Shown here in pieces: positions 9,131 through 17,341 of a stretch of DNA of 57,926 nt; position 1 is the stretch's first letter; each line of letters starts with the position of its first letter. The notes under the pieces are model-generated. The model saw nothing but the letters and a program-made list of their open reading frames with translations, was not told where the DNA came from and ran no database searches. The DNA lies in assembly GCF_003385395.1 (NCBI RefSeq), contig NZ_QNUG01000023.1, forward strand, positions 1-57,926, in the 5' to 3' direction. A program made the position numbers and the translations under genes. The DNA is from Epilithonimonas hispanica. Lineage in GTDB: Bacteria > Bacteroidota > Bacteroidia > Flavobacteriales > Weeksellaceae.

Positions 9131-9760
9131 TTTAGGTCTGTTAATAATTGGAAGATTAGATAGCGAAGAACTTTTGTAAGAGTGTGAAAATTCAAGTGTA
9201 TTTATATTTTTTTCGAGAGTAGACTGCCAATTCAAAATAGGTCTTCCAAGTGAATTTTTCCACTCTGTTTCTTCCCATTTGTGAAATTTTTGAATCAATA
9301 GATCATCTAATTTTTCTGAATAGTCTTTTAAAGTTCTAGCAAAATCCATAAACTGGTTTAAGCTAGGATATTTGGAAGATGAATTCTCCCCGACAATTGT
9401 CGACTCTAGAAACTGATCTAATTCTTCAATCGGGTTTTCAATAGTTTCAAGAGTCTTTGGTGCTACTTTGGGCAATTGATTTCCTTTTAGAATGAAACGA
9501 TTCGGAAAACCACGATTTCTATTGTAATCTAAAAGTCCTAAAACTTTGAGTTTATTCTTCGCAGTAATAATCGTTTGTCTGGAAAGTCCAAGTTCTCTTG
9601 CCATTTGATAGTCTGATAACTCAATTTCCTTTCGCAGATCTTCACATTTATAAAGGATAAAAGTGAAAACCACTATGGTATTTGCACCAATTTTATTTTT
9701 TGAATTTAAATCAAAAATTTTTTCAAATAAGTTTGCATCAAAAGTTTTAGAATTTTTCAT
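9122..9760 (-). CDS. HTH protein of the mobile element (replication or transfer)
   Basis: A 212-residue protein. Residues about 40-85 form a winged-HTH: LSDYQMARELGLSRQTIITAKNKL, then LGLLDYNRNRGFPNRF. This is the pattern of HTH domains in plasmid and phage replication-initiator or DnaD-like proteins. The C-terminal half is charged and without motif. Its start overlaps the end of the primase gene by 4 bases (ATGA type), so the two are one operon. Function inferred: DNA-binding replication accessory factor of the island. Confidence 0.55.
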   Translation of the reverse strand: MKNSKTFDANLFEKIFDLNSKNKIGANTIVVFTFILYKCEDLRKEIELSDYQMARELGLSRQTIITAKNKLKVLGLLDYNRNRGFPNRFILKGNQLPKVAPKTLETIENPIEELDQFLESTIVGENSSSKYPSLNQFMDFARTLKDYSEKLDDLLIQKFHKWEETEWKNSLGRPILNWQSTLEKNINTLEFSHSYKSSSLSNLPIINRPKLD

Positions 9761-10638
9761 CGTTTAAATCTCGTCTTAGATTGGTTTTCAACTTCGCTGG
9801 TTTGTTGATTAAGATATTCATTCAAATCTTTAAAATCTGAATATAAAACCCGACAATCTTTCGCATTTTGTATCTCACTACAAATGATTTCAACAGCACA
9901 ATTCCCAGCTTCATCATTATCTAAATAAAGCTCCACTTTTTCATATTTTCCGAGTGAATTTTTAATATTATGAGTCATCGAAACGGAATTCAAAATGAGA
10001 TAATCAGAAGGTTCTTTTTCTAATTCATTTTCTAAATTTTTAAATGAAAGAAAATCGAAAAAGCCCTCGAAAATCCTAACTGAATTTGAATCGTTTTTAA
10101 TTGTCGAAATATTTTTTTTGCCCAAACAAATTTTGGAGTATTTGTTACGAATTTCGTAACCGCCAGAATCGTTTTTGAAACCAATTCCGAAATAGTTTTT
10201 GTCGTTCATAGAGTAATGAATTTCGTGTAAAAATTCGGTTTGATTTTCAACTTTTCTTTCTTTTAAATACTCCAAAAGTGCAGGATGCTGAATTTCTTTT
10301 ACATCAATTATCTCATAGTTCTTTGAAAGATTTTCTAATTTACTATAGGAAATATTTTGCTGATGAAAAGAAGAAAAATCCTTATTTTCTGCCCAAACTA
10401 AAACTTCACTTACTGATGCATTCAAATATCTTTTCATAAAATCAATATTTTTTCCGCCGATTCCTTCAGAGTGCAAATACCAGTAGTTTAGATTTTTATT
10501 AATTTTAAAAGAGGCGTGGTTCTCTTTGGCAAATGGATTGAGAAACCACGCTTCTTTTTCCGATTGTTTCGTGGGAAGGTGTCCGAGAGAAAGGAGGACT
10601 TCTTCCAACGGGATTGTATTAAATTGTTTGCAGTTCAT
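9757..10638 (-). CDS. Toprim-domain primase of a mobile element
   Basis: A 293-residue protein. The N-terminus (PLEEVLLSLGHLPTK...WFLNPFAKENHASFKI...WYLHSEGIGGKNIDFM) resembles the CHC2 zinc-finger fold of DnaG-like primases but lacks the cysteines. Residues about 185-245 carry Toprim features: RIFEGFFDFLSF (glutamate motif), ILNSVSMTHNI, and VELYLDNDEAGN (DxD). It is therefore a primase/Toprim protein of the kind found in Bacteroidota mobilisable elements. It lies between the putative origin repeats (upstream, 10,665-10,851) and the HTH gene. Confidence 0.75.
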   Translation of the reverse strand: MNCKQFNTIPLEEVLLSLGHLPTKQSEKEAWFLNPFAKENHASFKINKNLNYWYLHSEGIGGKNIDFMKRYLNASVSEVLVWAENKDFSSFHQQNISYSKLENLSKNYEIIDVKEIQHPALLEYLKERKVENQTEFLHEIHYSMNDKNYFGIGFKNDSGGYEIRNKYSKICLGKKNISTIKNDSNSVRIFEGFFDFLSFKNLENELEKEPSDYLILNSVSMTHNIKNSLGKYEKVELYLDNDEAGNCAVEIICSEIQNAKDCRVLYSDFKDLNEYLNQQTSEVENQSKTRFKR

Positions 10639-10664
10639 TTTTAAATTTTTCTGTGATTTTTGTT

Positions 10665-10851
10665 AAAATACTTACCTAATTACCAAAATCCTGATAATCA
10701 AAATATTCAATTCAATTATTCACCCTACCTTTAATCACCTACTTACCAAAATTTTATTTTATAGGTAGTTTCAGGTAGTTCTAAATAATTGGACATACCT
10801 AAATAATAAATTGGTTTTCATATACTTAAAAAAATTTAGGTAAGTAGGTAA
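10665..10851. repeat. iteron-like repeat block, possible replication origin
   Basis: A 230-bp gap between primase and vapE holds a perfect 10-bp inverted repeat, CCTACTTACC (10738-10747) and GGTAAGTAGG (10839-10848). It also has two AGGTAGTT units 10 bases apart (10763 and 10773) and further variants (ACTTACCTAATTACC near 10670, CTACCT near 10725). The A/T-rich setting beside a primase gene fits an origin for the excised element. The arrangement could equally be an operator for the primase operon. Confidence 0.5.
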
Positions 10852-10871
10852 ATGATTGTATTGTATTAAAA

Positions 10872-12032
10872 TTAATTTGTGATTTTTGACCGAATGAGGT
10901 AACCGTATATTTGCCTTTGCGGATGTTTAACTCTAGGAAATTTGAAAGACGATAAAGCTCTTCCGATTTTCAAATGATTGAGGCGAATTCCGTGAGAATT
11001 AAGATCAATCATTACTTCTGTCGCGGTTTTAAATTCTTCCAGATTGTAAGATGCTTCATAGAATTTACTCACCATTTCCTGTTCTAAAGTCATTTGTGTG
11101 AATCGCTCATTGCGTTTTTCATTTTCGGAAATATCTGCTAAAGTGAGTTCAGGATTGTAATTTTATCGTTTGTAAGCGTTGAAATAAGCTTGAGCCCAAA
11201 CTTTATCAATATCAATTTCAGATGAATAATTGAAGTTGATTTTCTCGATGACTTCAAAAATAATCCAACGAACACTTCCGGATTCATCTGTTAGAAAATC
11301 TGTTTTGTTGGTAGAACCAACGAAACTGCAAATTCTTTCCAGATATTCGGCTTTCCTTGCATAAGGCAATCTTTCGTTAATATGCGTTTTTGAGATCATC
11401 GCTTTCAAAGAATTGATATCAGCCTTTGCCAAAACCGAAAGTTCATCTAAATTGATAATCAAATTTTTGCACAATTTGATTCTACTATCTTTATCCAAAC
11501 CAATATCTTCCGAGAGGTAATTCGTTAGTTTTTTAGGAATAAAAAATCTTAAGAATGTTGACTTTCCACTATTCTGAATTGTATTTGCCAAAACCAAACA
11601 ATGCTTATTGATTTTCTCTTTTTCCAAAGCACATAAGACCGCTCTGGTAAACCATTTTTCAACGTGATACAAAAATTTTTCATCATCGTTCGTCTTCACA
11701 TAACTGCATAATTTTGCGATATGATCTTCACCATCCCAATCCTTCAAGCTTTCAATATATTCTGAAATAGGATTATACTGTTCTATCAAATGGCTTCTGA
11801 CCAAGATCTCCAATTTATTAATCGGTATATTAATTCCAGATTGAATGAGCTCTATAAACAATGAGTTTAAATTTAGATCTACCCATTTTTTATCTTGTAT
11901 CAATTTGATTTCAAACTCCAGAGAGATGGTGTTAAATCTTAATGAATACTTCGAATTGAGATAATTTAGAGTGCGATCAAAAATGGTTTTGCCTTCTGTA
12001 CCATTTTGATACAGAGTATTTTTCTCTTCCAT
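10872..12032 (-). pseudogene. vapE-type helicase gene with one in-frame stop
   Basis: The reading frame encodes the VapE (virulence-associated E, SF3-like) fold: DWDGEDHIAKLCSYV, the P-loop-like NTIQNSGKSTFLRFF, NLDELSVLAKADINSLKAMISK, and FVGSTNKTDFLTDESGSVRW. A TAA at 11163-11165 follows ...AYFNAYKR. The same frame then continues without interruption (NYNPELTLADISENEKR...) through TQMTLEQEMVSKFYEASY to a stop at 10872. Exactly 23 codons separate the stop from the internal ATG at 11093, so only a single-base change is needed to restore the gene. The start is taken at MEEKNTLYQNG (12032); an in-frame ATG exists at 12104. The truncated product keeps the P-loop and may be partly active. Confidence 0.8.
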
Positions 12033-12138
12033 AAAAACATCTGGGTATTGTGGAAACAGAAACAAATAATTATTATATTTGTACTTTACTTCCAAGTAAA
12101 ACAAAGATTTTAAGCCTAACTACTGCTATAGTTAGGCT

Positions 12139-12423
12139 TTATTTTTTGCGTAAAGAAAATTCTATCGCTTCTTGTTGAATTTCATCATTTGATTTATGAC
12201 TGTTTTTTAACAACCATTCGTCAATTTTTTTGCGTTCAAAAAAGAGAACTTTCCCGTTGGGCTTAGAAAAAGGAATACTGTGCGAATGAACTAATTTGTA
12301 GATGTAGGATTTCTTAAATCCAGTGTAATCTGAAAGTTCTTCGACATTCAGAATTTCCTTTAAACCGAAAATATGTCTTTCAATTCGGTTGAGTTTGTGG
12401 AGAATGATTTCGTTATTTTCCAT
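12139..12423 (-). CDS. AlpA/excisionase-like HTH protein
   Basis: A 94-residue protein with EELSDYTGFKKSYIYKLVHSH followed by IPFSKPNGKVLFFERKKIDEWL. This is the helix-turn-helix 17 (MerR/AlpA, excisionase-like) pattern: recognition helix, then the 'GKxLFxxxxIDxWL' wing. Such proteins lie next to integrases in Bacteroidota elements and regulate excision or the replication genes. It is encoded between vapE and the integrase, on the same strand. Confidence 0.75.
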   Translation of the reverse strand: MENNEIILHKLNRIERHIFGLKEILNVEELSDYTGFKKSYIYKLVHSHSIPFSKPNGKVLFFERKKIDEWLLKNSHKSNDEIQQEAIEFSLRKK

Positions 12424-12624
12424 TGCTTTCGTTTAACAAATTTAATGAAGCAAAAGTCACCATAGAAAACCATAAAAACAATAGAGTCAAACACTTAAAG
12501 GCGAAATAAGAATGATATGGATTAATCTGGAATGTTCAAAAGTCTAAAAAAGAATAATCTGGATTAAAATAGATTCAGTACAGTTTTACCAACTAAAATA
12601 TTACTCTACCTAAAAATATATTTT

Positions 12625-13764
12625 TTACAGTTCAATATTTAGTTCCGGGATAATCTCAGCAGCTTCTTTCATTTTACTATCCACAATTTTTGCATAAATC
12701 TGCGTGGTTCTCAATTCTCTATGTCCTAATCTTTTGGAAACTGTATAAATATCTGCTCCATTTTCCAGAAGTAAGACAGCATTCGTATGTCGAGCTGAAT
12801 GAAAAGTTATATGTTTCGGAACCGCAGCACGATTGCACCAACGGATAATTTCTGTATTGTAGGTCATTCCATATTTCAAACCTTTAAAAACTCTTTCTAG
12901 TGGATCTTGTCTTTCGCCCAACAATTCTCTGGCCTGTTTTGAGATATAAAGATATTCTACACCCTCTGTTTTTTCTTGTCGGAAATTGACTCTGGAAATA
13001 TCACCTTCATCACGGACTTCTTTCCAAATCAAAGTATTGATATCCGACCAACGTAATCCGGATAAACACGAAAAAAGAAAAGCTTTTTTCAAAACCGGAT
13101 ATTTACATTCCGCTTTTGCTAAACGTTGTAATTCATCAAAAATCAGATATTCTCGCTGGCTTTCAGCCTGCTCAAATGATTTTATTTTTGAAGCATAATT
13201 TACCGTCAAATATCCATTATCGAAAGCATTTCGAAGTGCAGCTTTAAACTTGTTGAAATATGAATATTTAGAATTTTGAGAAAGTGGAATTTCACTTCTA
13301 GTAAGAGCGTCCTTTTCAAAATATCGGTGAACTTTTTTGACAAACTTTTCATCAATTTCATCGAAAGTCATATTCTTTGAAACGATTTTTTTTAGATGTT
13401 GCAAAGTAGAATACCAGTTGCCGTAATTATTAGAAGAATCTTGCAATCGTTTTTCATCTGTCAACTCTTCAAAATATGTTAAAAAAGTTCTTTTACTTTT
13501 CACCGTATCTTTTAAGTCGTAACGTCCTTGGACATATTCAGCTTTTTTGATTGCCAAAATACTTTCGGCAAGAGCCATAGCTTCTTTATTTTCTTTTTTT
13601 TCCTTAGGCGTTTTAGGTTCGGGGTGCAAATATAGTTTCAAGTACTCAAAATCCCGCAAATGAATTCTTTTTCCTTGTACATTGGTGGAAGAACCTTTGT
13701 AATACTCAATGAAAAGACTAATCCTTCCATCAGCTAAATTTTTCTGTTTTAAAGTGATATTCAT
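12625..13764 (-). CDS. tyrosine recombinase (integrase) of the island
   Basis: About 379 residues from MNITLKQKNLADGRISLFIEYY. An N-terminal arm-type domain is followed by a SAM-like core-binding domain (YFEELTDEKR...FDEIDEKFVKKVHRYF). The catalytic domain has LSGLRWSDINTL (first Arg), ITFHSARHTNAVLLLENGADIYTVSKRLGHRELRTTQIYAKI (H-x-x-R, His, nucleophile Tyr). An ATG at 13794 is in frame, but it lies inside the palindrome at 13776-13797, so the ATG at 13764 is preferred. The gene sits next to the 3' end of mnmE, the expected attachment site. All catalytic residues are visible. Confidence 0.9.
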   Translation of the reverse strand: MNITLKQKNLADGRISLFIEYYKGSSTNVQGKRIHLRDFEYLKLYLHPEPKTPKEKKENKEAMALAESILAIKKAEYVQGRYDLKDTVKSKRTFLTYFEELTDEKRLQDSSNNYGNWYSTLQHLKKIVSKNMTFDEIDEKFVKKVHRYFEKDALTRSEIPLSQNSKYSYFNKFKAALRNAFDNGYLTVNYASKIKSFEQAESQREYLIFDELQRLAKAECKYPVLKKAFLFSCLSGLRWSDINTLIWKEVRDEGDISRVNFRQEKTEGVEYLYISKQARELLGERQDPLERVFKGLKYGMTYNTEIIRWCNRAAVPKHITFHSARHTNAVLLLENGADIYTVSKRLGHRELRTTQIYAKIVDSKMKEAAEIIPELNIEL

Positions 13765-13775
13765 ACATTTTATTT

Positions 13776-13839
13776 GAGGTGTACATTTGTACACCTCGTG
13801 GCTAATTTTAGTAGCTCAAGGTGTACACCAGGTGTACAA
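13776..13839. promoter_or_regulatory. GGTGTACA repeats upstream of the integrase
   Basis: GAGGTGTACA-TT-TGTACACCTC (13776-13797) is a perfect 10-bp inverted repeat. A second group, AGGTGTACACC followed by AGGTGTACA, lies at 13819-13839. Four GTGTAC half-sites in 64 bases between the integrase start and the mnmE end suggest an operator for int expression, arm-type integrase sites, or both. Confidence 0.6.
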
Positions 13840-13926
13840 ATATATAAATAAACTCCAAAAAGAGAAAATAAAAATTATATAAATATCTGATAGTCAACTA
13901 AAAGGCAGAAAAAGAAATCAAAGAAA

Positions 13927-13955
13927 AGCTAATTTATTTCCCGATACAAAACTTA
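13927..13955. other. probable attachment site at the 3' end of mnmE
   Basis: The stop and last codons of mnmE (FCIGK) lie 170 bases from the integrase start. The 3' end of this gene (trmE/thdF) is a known attachment site for other genomic islands. I found no second copy of the terminal mnmE sequence elsewhere in the window, so the far junction must lie to the left. Confidence 0.5.
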
Positions 13956-15319
13956 GAAAAAATATTCCCCAAAACTTCATCATTACTAAACTCACCAGAG
14001 ATCTCACCAAGATATTCCAAAGCATTTCTAAGTTCATAAGCCAAAAGTTCTGTTGTAATCTGAGAACTAACCGCTTCATCGACTCTTTTAACCGAATTAA
14101 GAGATTTTTGTAAAGCTTCATAATGACGTTGATTGGTAATAACAACATTTCCTTCTTCAGATTTCAAATGTTCAACGTAAGATGATAATTCATTTTTAAG
14201 GTCCTGAATATTCTGATTTTCAACAGCTGAGATTTTAATAAAATCAAACTCTGTAAAAATCTCTTTTCTGAAAATTTGTTCTAGTTTTTCATATTGAGTT
14301 GGAATTACTTCATCAATTTTTGTAGCACAGATAATCAATTTCAAATCTTCTCTTAGCAAAGATTTAATCATTTCGATATCTTCCGAAAAATCTTCTGTCC
14401 CAGCATCTGCGAGATAAACCAAAATCTCCGCATTTTCAACTTTTTCCTTAGCTTTTTTTACACCAATTGCTTCAATTTCGTCAGCAGTTTCGCGTAAACC
14501 AGCAGTGTCAATTAATCGGAAAGCATGACCTTTGATATGGAGAATTTCTTCAATCGTATCACGAGTGGTTCCTGCGATGTTACTTACAATTGCTCTTTCT
14601 TCTTTCAAAAGTGCATTCAGAAGTGTGGATTTTCCGGCGTTAGGTTTTCCAATTATTGCAACGGCAGTTCCATTTTTAATTGCATTTCCGTATTGGAAAC
14701 TCTCAATCAAAGAATTTAGTTTATCTTCTATTTTATAAAGTAACGATTTAAGCGCGGTTCTATCGGCAAATTCAACATCTTCTTCGGCAAAATCAAGTTC
14801 TAGTTCAATTAATGAAGTAAAGTTCAATAAATCATTCCTCAGGAATGAAATTTCGTTCGAAATTCCACCTTTTAATTGATTAAGAGCTACTTTTCTGGAC
14901 GCTTCGTTTTCGGAGGCAATCAAGTCAGCTATAGATTCAGCTTGAGACAAATCAATTCTGCCATTCATAAATGCACGCATTGTGAACTCTCCTGCTTTCG
15001 CCATTCTTGCCCCATTTTTAATTAAGGCTTCAAGAATTTTTTTACCAATGTAAGGCGAGCCGTGGAAAGAAATTTCTACGGAATTTTCTGTAGTGAATGT
15101 CTTTGGTGCATGGAAAACAGAAATCATCACTTCATCAATCGTTTCATCTTCATCTTTAATAAAACCGTAATGAACTGTATGAGAATCTACTTTCTCCAGA
15201 TTCTTCCCTTCAAAGATCTTGTTGACAATTTCAAAAGACTGATTCCCGGAAACTCTGATGATTCCAATCGCCCCGATTCCGTTAGCTGTTGCCAGCGCAC
15301 AAATAGTGTCCTGATTCAT
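13934..15319 (-). CDS. mnmE: tRNA uridine-5-carboxymethylaminomethyl modification GTPase MnmE
   Basis: A 461-residue protein, full length for the family. It has the N-terminal formyl-THF-binding domain (DTICALATANGIGAIGIIRVSG), the G domain with GKPNAGKSTLLNALL and IAGTTRDT, DTAGLRETADEIE, and the C-terminal FCIGK with the catalytic cysteine. Together with MnmG it modifies U34 of certain tRNAs. It sits at the border between the island and the conserved chromosome, and its 3' end is apparently re-formed intact. Confidence 0.97.
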   Translation of the reverse strand: MNQDTICALATANGIGAIGIIRVSGNQSFEIVNKIFEGKNLEKVDSHTVHYGFIKDEDETIDEVMISVFHAPKTFTTENSVEISFHGSPYIGKKILEALIKNGARMAKAGEFTMRAFMNGRIDLSQAESIADLIASENEASRKVALNQLKGGISNEISFLRNDLLNFTSLIELELDFAEEDVEFADRTALKSLLYKIEDKLNSLIESFQYGNAIKNGTAVAIIGKPNAGKSTLLNALLKEERAIVSNIAGTTRDTIEEILHIKGHAFRLIDTAGLRETADEIEAIGVKKAKEKVENAEILVYLADAGTEDFSEDIEMIKSLLREDLKLIICATKIDEVIPTQYEKLEQIFRKEIFTEFDFIKISAVENQNIQDLKNELSSYVEHLKSEEGNVVITNQRHYEALQKSLNSVKRVDEAVSSQITTELLAYELRNALEYLGEISGEFSNDEVLGNIFSKFCIGK

Positions 15320-15387
15320 GCATACAAAGTTACGTGATTAATATTCAAATCAACTTTAGAAAAAATAAAATAAAAGGTTTGAAATTA

Positions 15388-15921
15388 TTAATAACTCCAA
15401 AAACTCCATTGATTTCCGTTATAAAAAGCCAGTGTTTCGATTCCTCCATCATTCAGTAAAACCATCATTCCTGGCGCAGGATTGATAATATTTTTGTAAG
15501 AAGAAACGGTTGGTAAAACCATAGCCTTGGTATTAGATTCTAAAACCAAAATTCCGTCTGCAGCAGAAGTATTAGCACCAATAACAACTTTAGCATTGGT
15601 ATTTTCTTTGGCTGTTGGCTGAATTCCTAAATATGAAGAAACATTAGCAGTCTGAATGCTCAAATCAACCCAAGTAGTACCGTTGTAATATTCTACTTTG
15701 GCAGCAGTAGGTGTAGTTGCATTCAGGATCATGCTTCCTGGCGTGTTCAGTCCTGTTTTATCTGTAATGTACGGAAGAATAATTCCTTTATTCTGAGTGC
15801 TAGAAAATTCTAAAAGAACAGAAGTCTTATCCGTAGCTGTACCAACATTATCTCCAATTATGACCTGCGAAAAACTGAGTTTACAAATTGTAAACACCAA
15901 AGCGGTTAAAATCTTTTTCAT
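15388..15921 (-). CDS. secreted protein of unknown function
   Basis: About 177 residues from MKKILTALVFTICKLSFSQ, a typical signal peptide ending at SFSQ. The body has a GDNVGTATDKTSVLLEFSSTQNKGIILPYI segment and ends NPAPGMMVLLNDGGIETLAFYNGNQWSFWSY. This 'PxxGMMVyd...lxfynGxxW' ending is common in secreted Bacteroidota proteins and also closes the upstream gene. The ATG at 15921 follows the upstream stop by 2 bases (TAATAATG), so they form an operon. A surface or matrix role is inferred. Confidence 0.75.
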   Translation of the reverse strand: MKKILTALVFTICKLSFSQVIIGDNVGTATDKTSVLLEFSSTQNKGIILPYITDKTGLNTPGSMILNATTPTAAKVEYYNGTTWVDLSIQTANVSSYLGIQPTAKENTNAKVVIGANTSAADGILVLESNTKAMVLPTVSSYKNIINPAPGMMVLLNDGGIETLAFYNGNQWSFWSY

Positions 15922-15923
15922 TA

Positions 15924-17102
15924 TTACGGACAAGTTTTTTTATTGAAACACTTCCAACCAATTGCTGCATTCACGTAAACTTTCAAACAGTTTTCAGTTG
16001 TATCATACACCATCATACCTTCAACTGGATTAGTAATATTAGCAAGACCTGCTGTACTTACTCTACTAATAACAAAAGGTTTTTTATTAGATTCTAATGC
16101 AATATAACCTCCTTTTCTTACCATTGGCCAGTTATCAGAACCAGTCTCAGAACCTGCTCTTGCCAGAGAAGTAATTCCCATTTTTGTATCAGAAGTTGTT
16201 CCAGATGTCATTGCATTTTCTAGGCAATAAAGAGATAAAGAATTGGTACTATAAGCTGAGAAAGCAACATCACTATCTCCAGATAAAACCTGTACAAATC
16301 TTACTGCACTTGTATAATTGGTTGATGTAATTCCAAAATCACTCAGTTTGAATGTTAAAATTCTGACATCCCTAGTCGTACCAGAAAAACCAGAACCACT
16401 ATTGTAATCATGTGGACAATTACCTGCATAATAAAAACTCCAAAGAGCCTTTCCAGAAGGTGATACAGAAGAAAAATTAACATCTTTCTGAACACCTACA
16501 GTATTACCATTGGCATCAGTAAATTTAAAAACATCGAAACTTGAACTAGGCGCACCGACCTGCGTTACGATAATATCAGGAATATCATCTGTGATACAAT
16601 TTGGATTAATATCAGCCAAAACATTGACCAAAAAAGTTAATTCTTGTTTAGGAATATTGAAAACTGCTGTACTTAAATCCAGACCATTAATTCCATCTCT
16701 TAAATAATAACCTAAAGAAATACTACAGCTTAAGGAAGGCGTATTAGTTTGATCTTGAAGAACACCATTCACATACCTTGGAATACCAATCAAAAAGTTG
16801 GTAGCCGTGCTAGTTGTATTAATTGATGTTGGAAAAGATCTGTAGCTTTCATTCACAAAACTGACTCCATTAGCTGTCAATCTTGCATTATTGACACCCG
16901 TAGAATAGGTCACTCCTCCAACCGTAAACCCAAGAAGATTATTGGTATCTTGTGCAGTAACATAAGTTGCCGAGTTATTTTGGGAAGTCCAATAAGTATT
17001 GTAATCACCGTAGATGACACTTGGTCTCAATTGTGAATACATTAAAGAACAGAAAAAAAAAGTAAGAATTAAACATACTTTTTCATTAAAATTTTTATTC
17101 AT
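15924..17102 (-). CDS. secreted protein of unknown function, operon partner
   Basis: 392 residues with a signal sequence (KVCLILTFFFCSLMYSQ). The body is Ser/Thr/Asn-rich and beta-like (FPTSINTTSTATNFLIGIPRY), and the C-terminus NPVEGMMVYDTTENCLKVYVNAAIGWKC matches the family ending of the next gene. Four cysteines near the C-terminus suggest disulfides. It shows no enzymatic motif. It is probably exported to the surface, in tandem with the gene at 15388-15921. Confidence 0.75.
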   Translation of the reverse strand: MNKNFNEKVCLILTFFFCSLMYSQLRPSVIYGDYNTYWTSQNNSATYVTAQDTNNLLGFTVGGVTYSTGVNNARLTANGVSFVNESYRSFPTSINTTSTATNFLIGIPRYVNGVLQDQTNTPSLSCSISLGYYLRDGINGLDLSTAVFNIPKQELTFLVNVLADINPNCITDDIPDIIVTQVGAPSSSFDVFKFTDANGNTVGVQKDVNFSSVSPSGKALWSFYYAGNCPHDYNSGSGFSGTTRDVRILTFKLSDFGITSTNYTSAVRFVQVLSGDSDVAFSAYSTNSLSLYCLENAMTSGTTSDTKMGITSLARAGSETGSDNWPMVRKGGYIALESNKKPFVISRVSTAGLANITNPVEGMMVYDTTENCLKVYVNAAIGWKCFNKKTCP

Positions 17103-17314
17103 TTTCGCTCATTTTCATTATAACAGCCGCCTTCAGCAATGTGTGTTAACGACAAAATTAGGGATAATTATCGAGAATACAGTTTAATTATGATTTAAAT
17201 CATTATAATCATTTGCTAAAATATATTATCAATTTAAATTAATTTAATCGAAACTAAATAGCATCTCGCATTCAACAATTTTAAAAGTTAAACCCATTTA
17301 CAACTTGTAATTCT

Positions 17315-17322
17315 TATCTTTG
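17315..17322 (+). promoter_or_regulatory. -7 type promoter element for tyrS
   Basis: TATCTTTG matches the Bacteroidota TAnnTTTG box, 19 bases before the tyrS ATG. No clear upstream TTTG box is seen at the ideal distance. Confidence 0.5.
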
Positions 17323-17341
17323 TCCGAAATTTTTTAAGACA

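Larger units (their letters stand above)
9122..13933 (-). mobile_element. core of an integrative genomic island
   Basis: Integrase, AlpA-like HTH, VapE, Toprim primase and HTH replication-type protein are all transcribed on the minus strand in this order from the mnmE end. This set is typical of small Bacteroidota integrative or mobilisable elements and phage satellites. Cargo probably continues left to at least base 1. No relaxase or conjugation gene is seen in the window. Confidence 0.75.

Noticed and set aside
1-13933. Second copy of the mnmE 3' end marking the other island boundary
   Set aside because: I looked for the terminal mnmE sequence (TTTCCCGATACAAAA type) to the left and found none, so no left boundary is claimed.
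13918-14148. Alternate frame within mnmE
   Set aside because: It is the antiframe of the well-supported mnmE C-terminal region.
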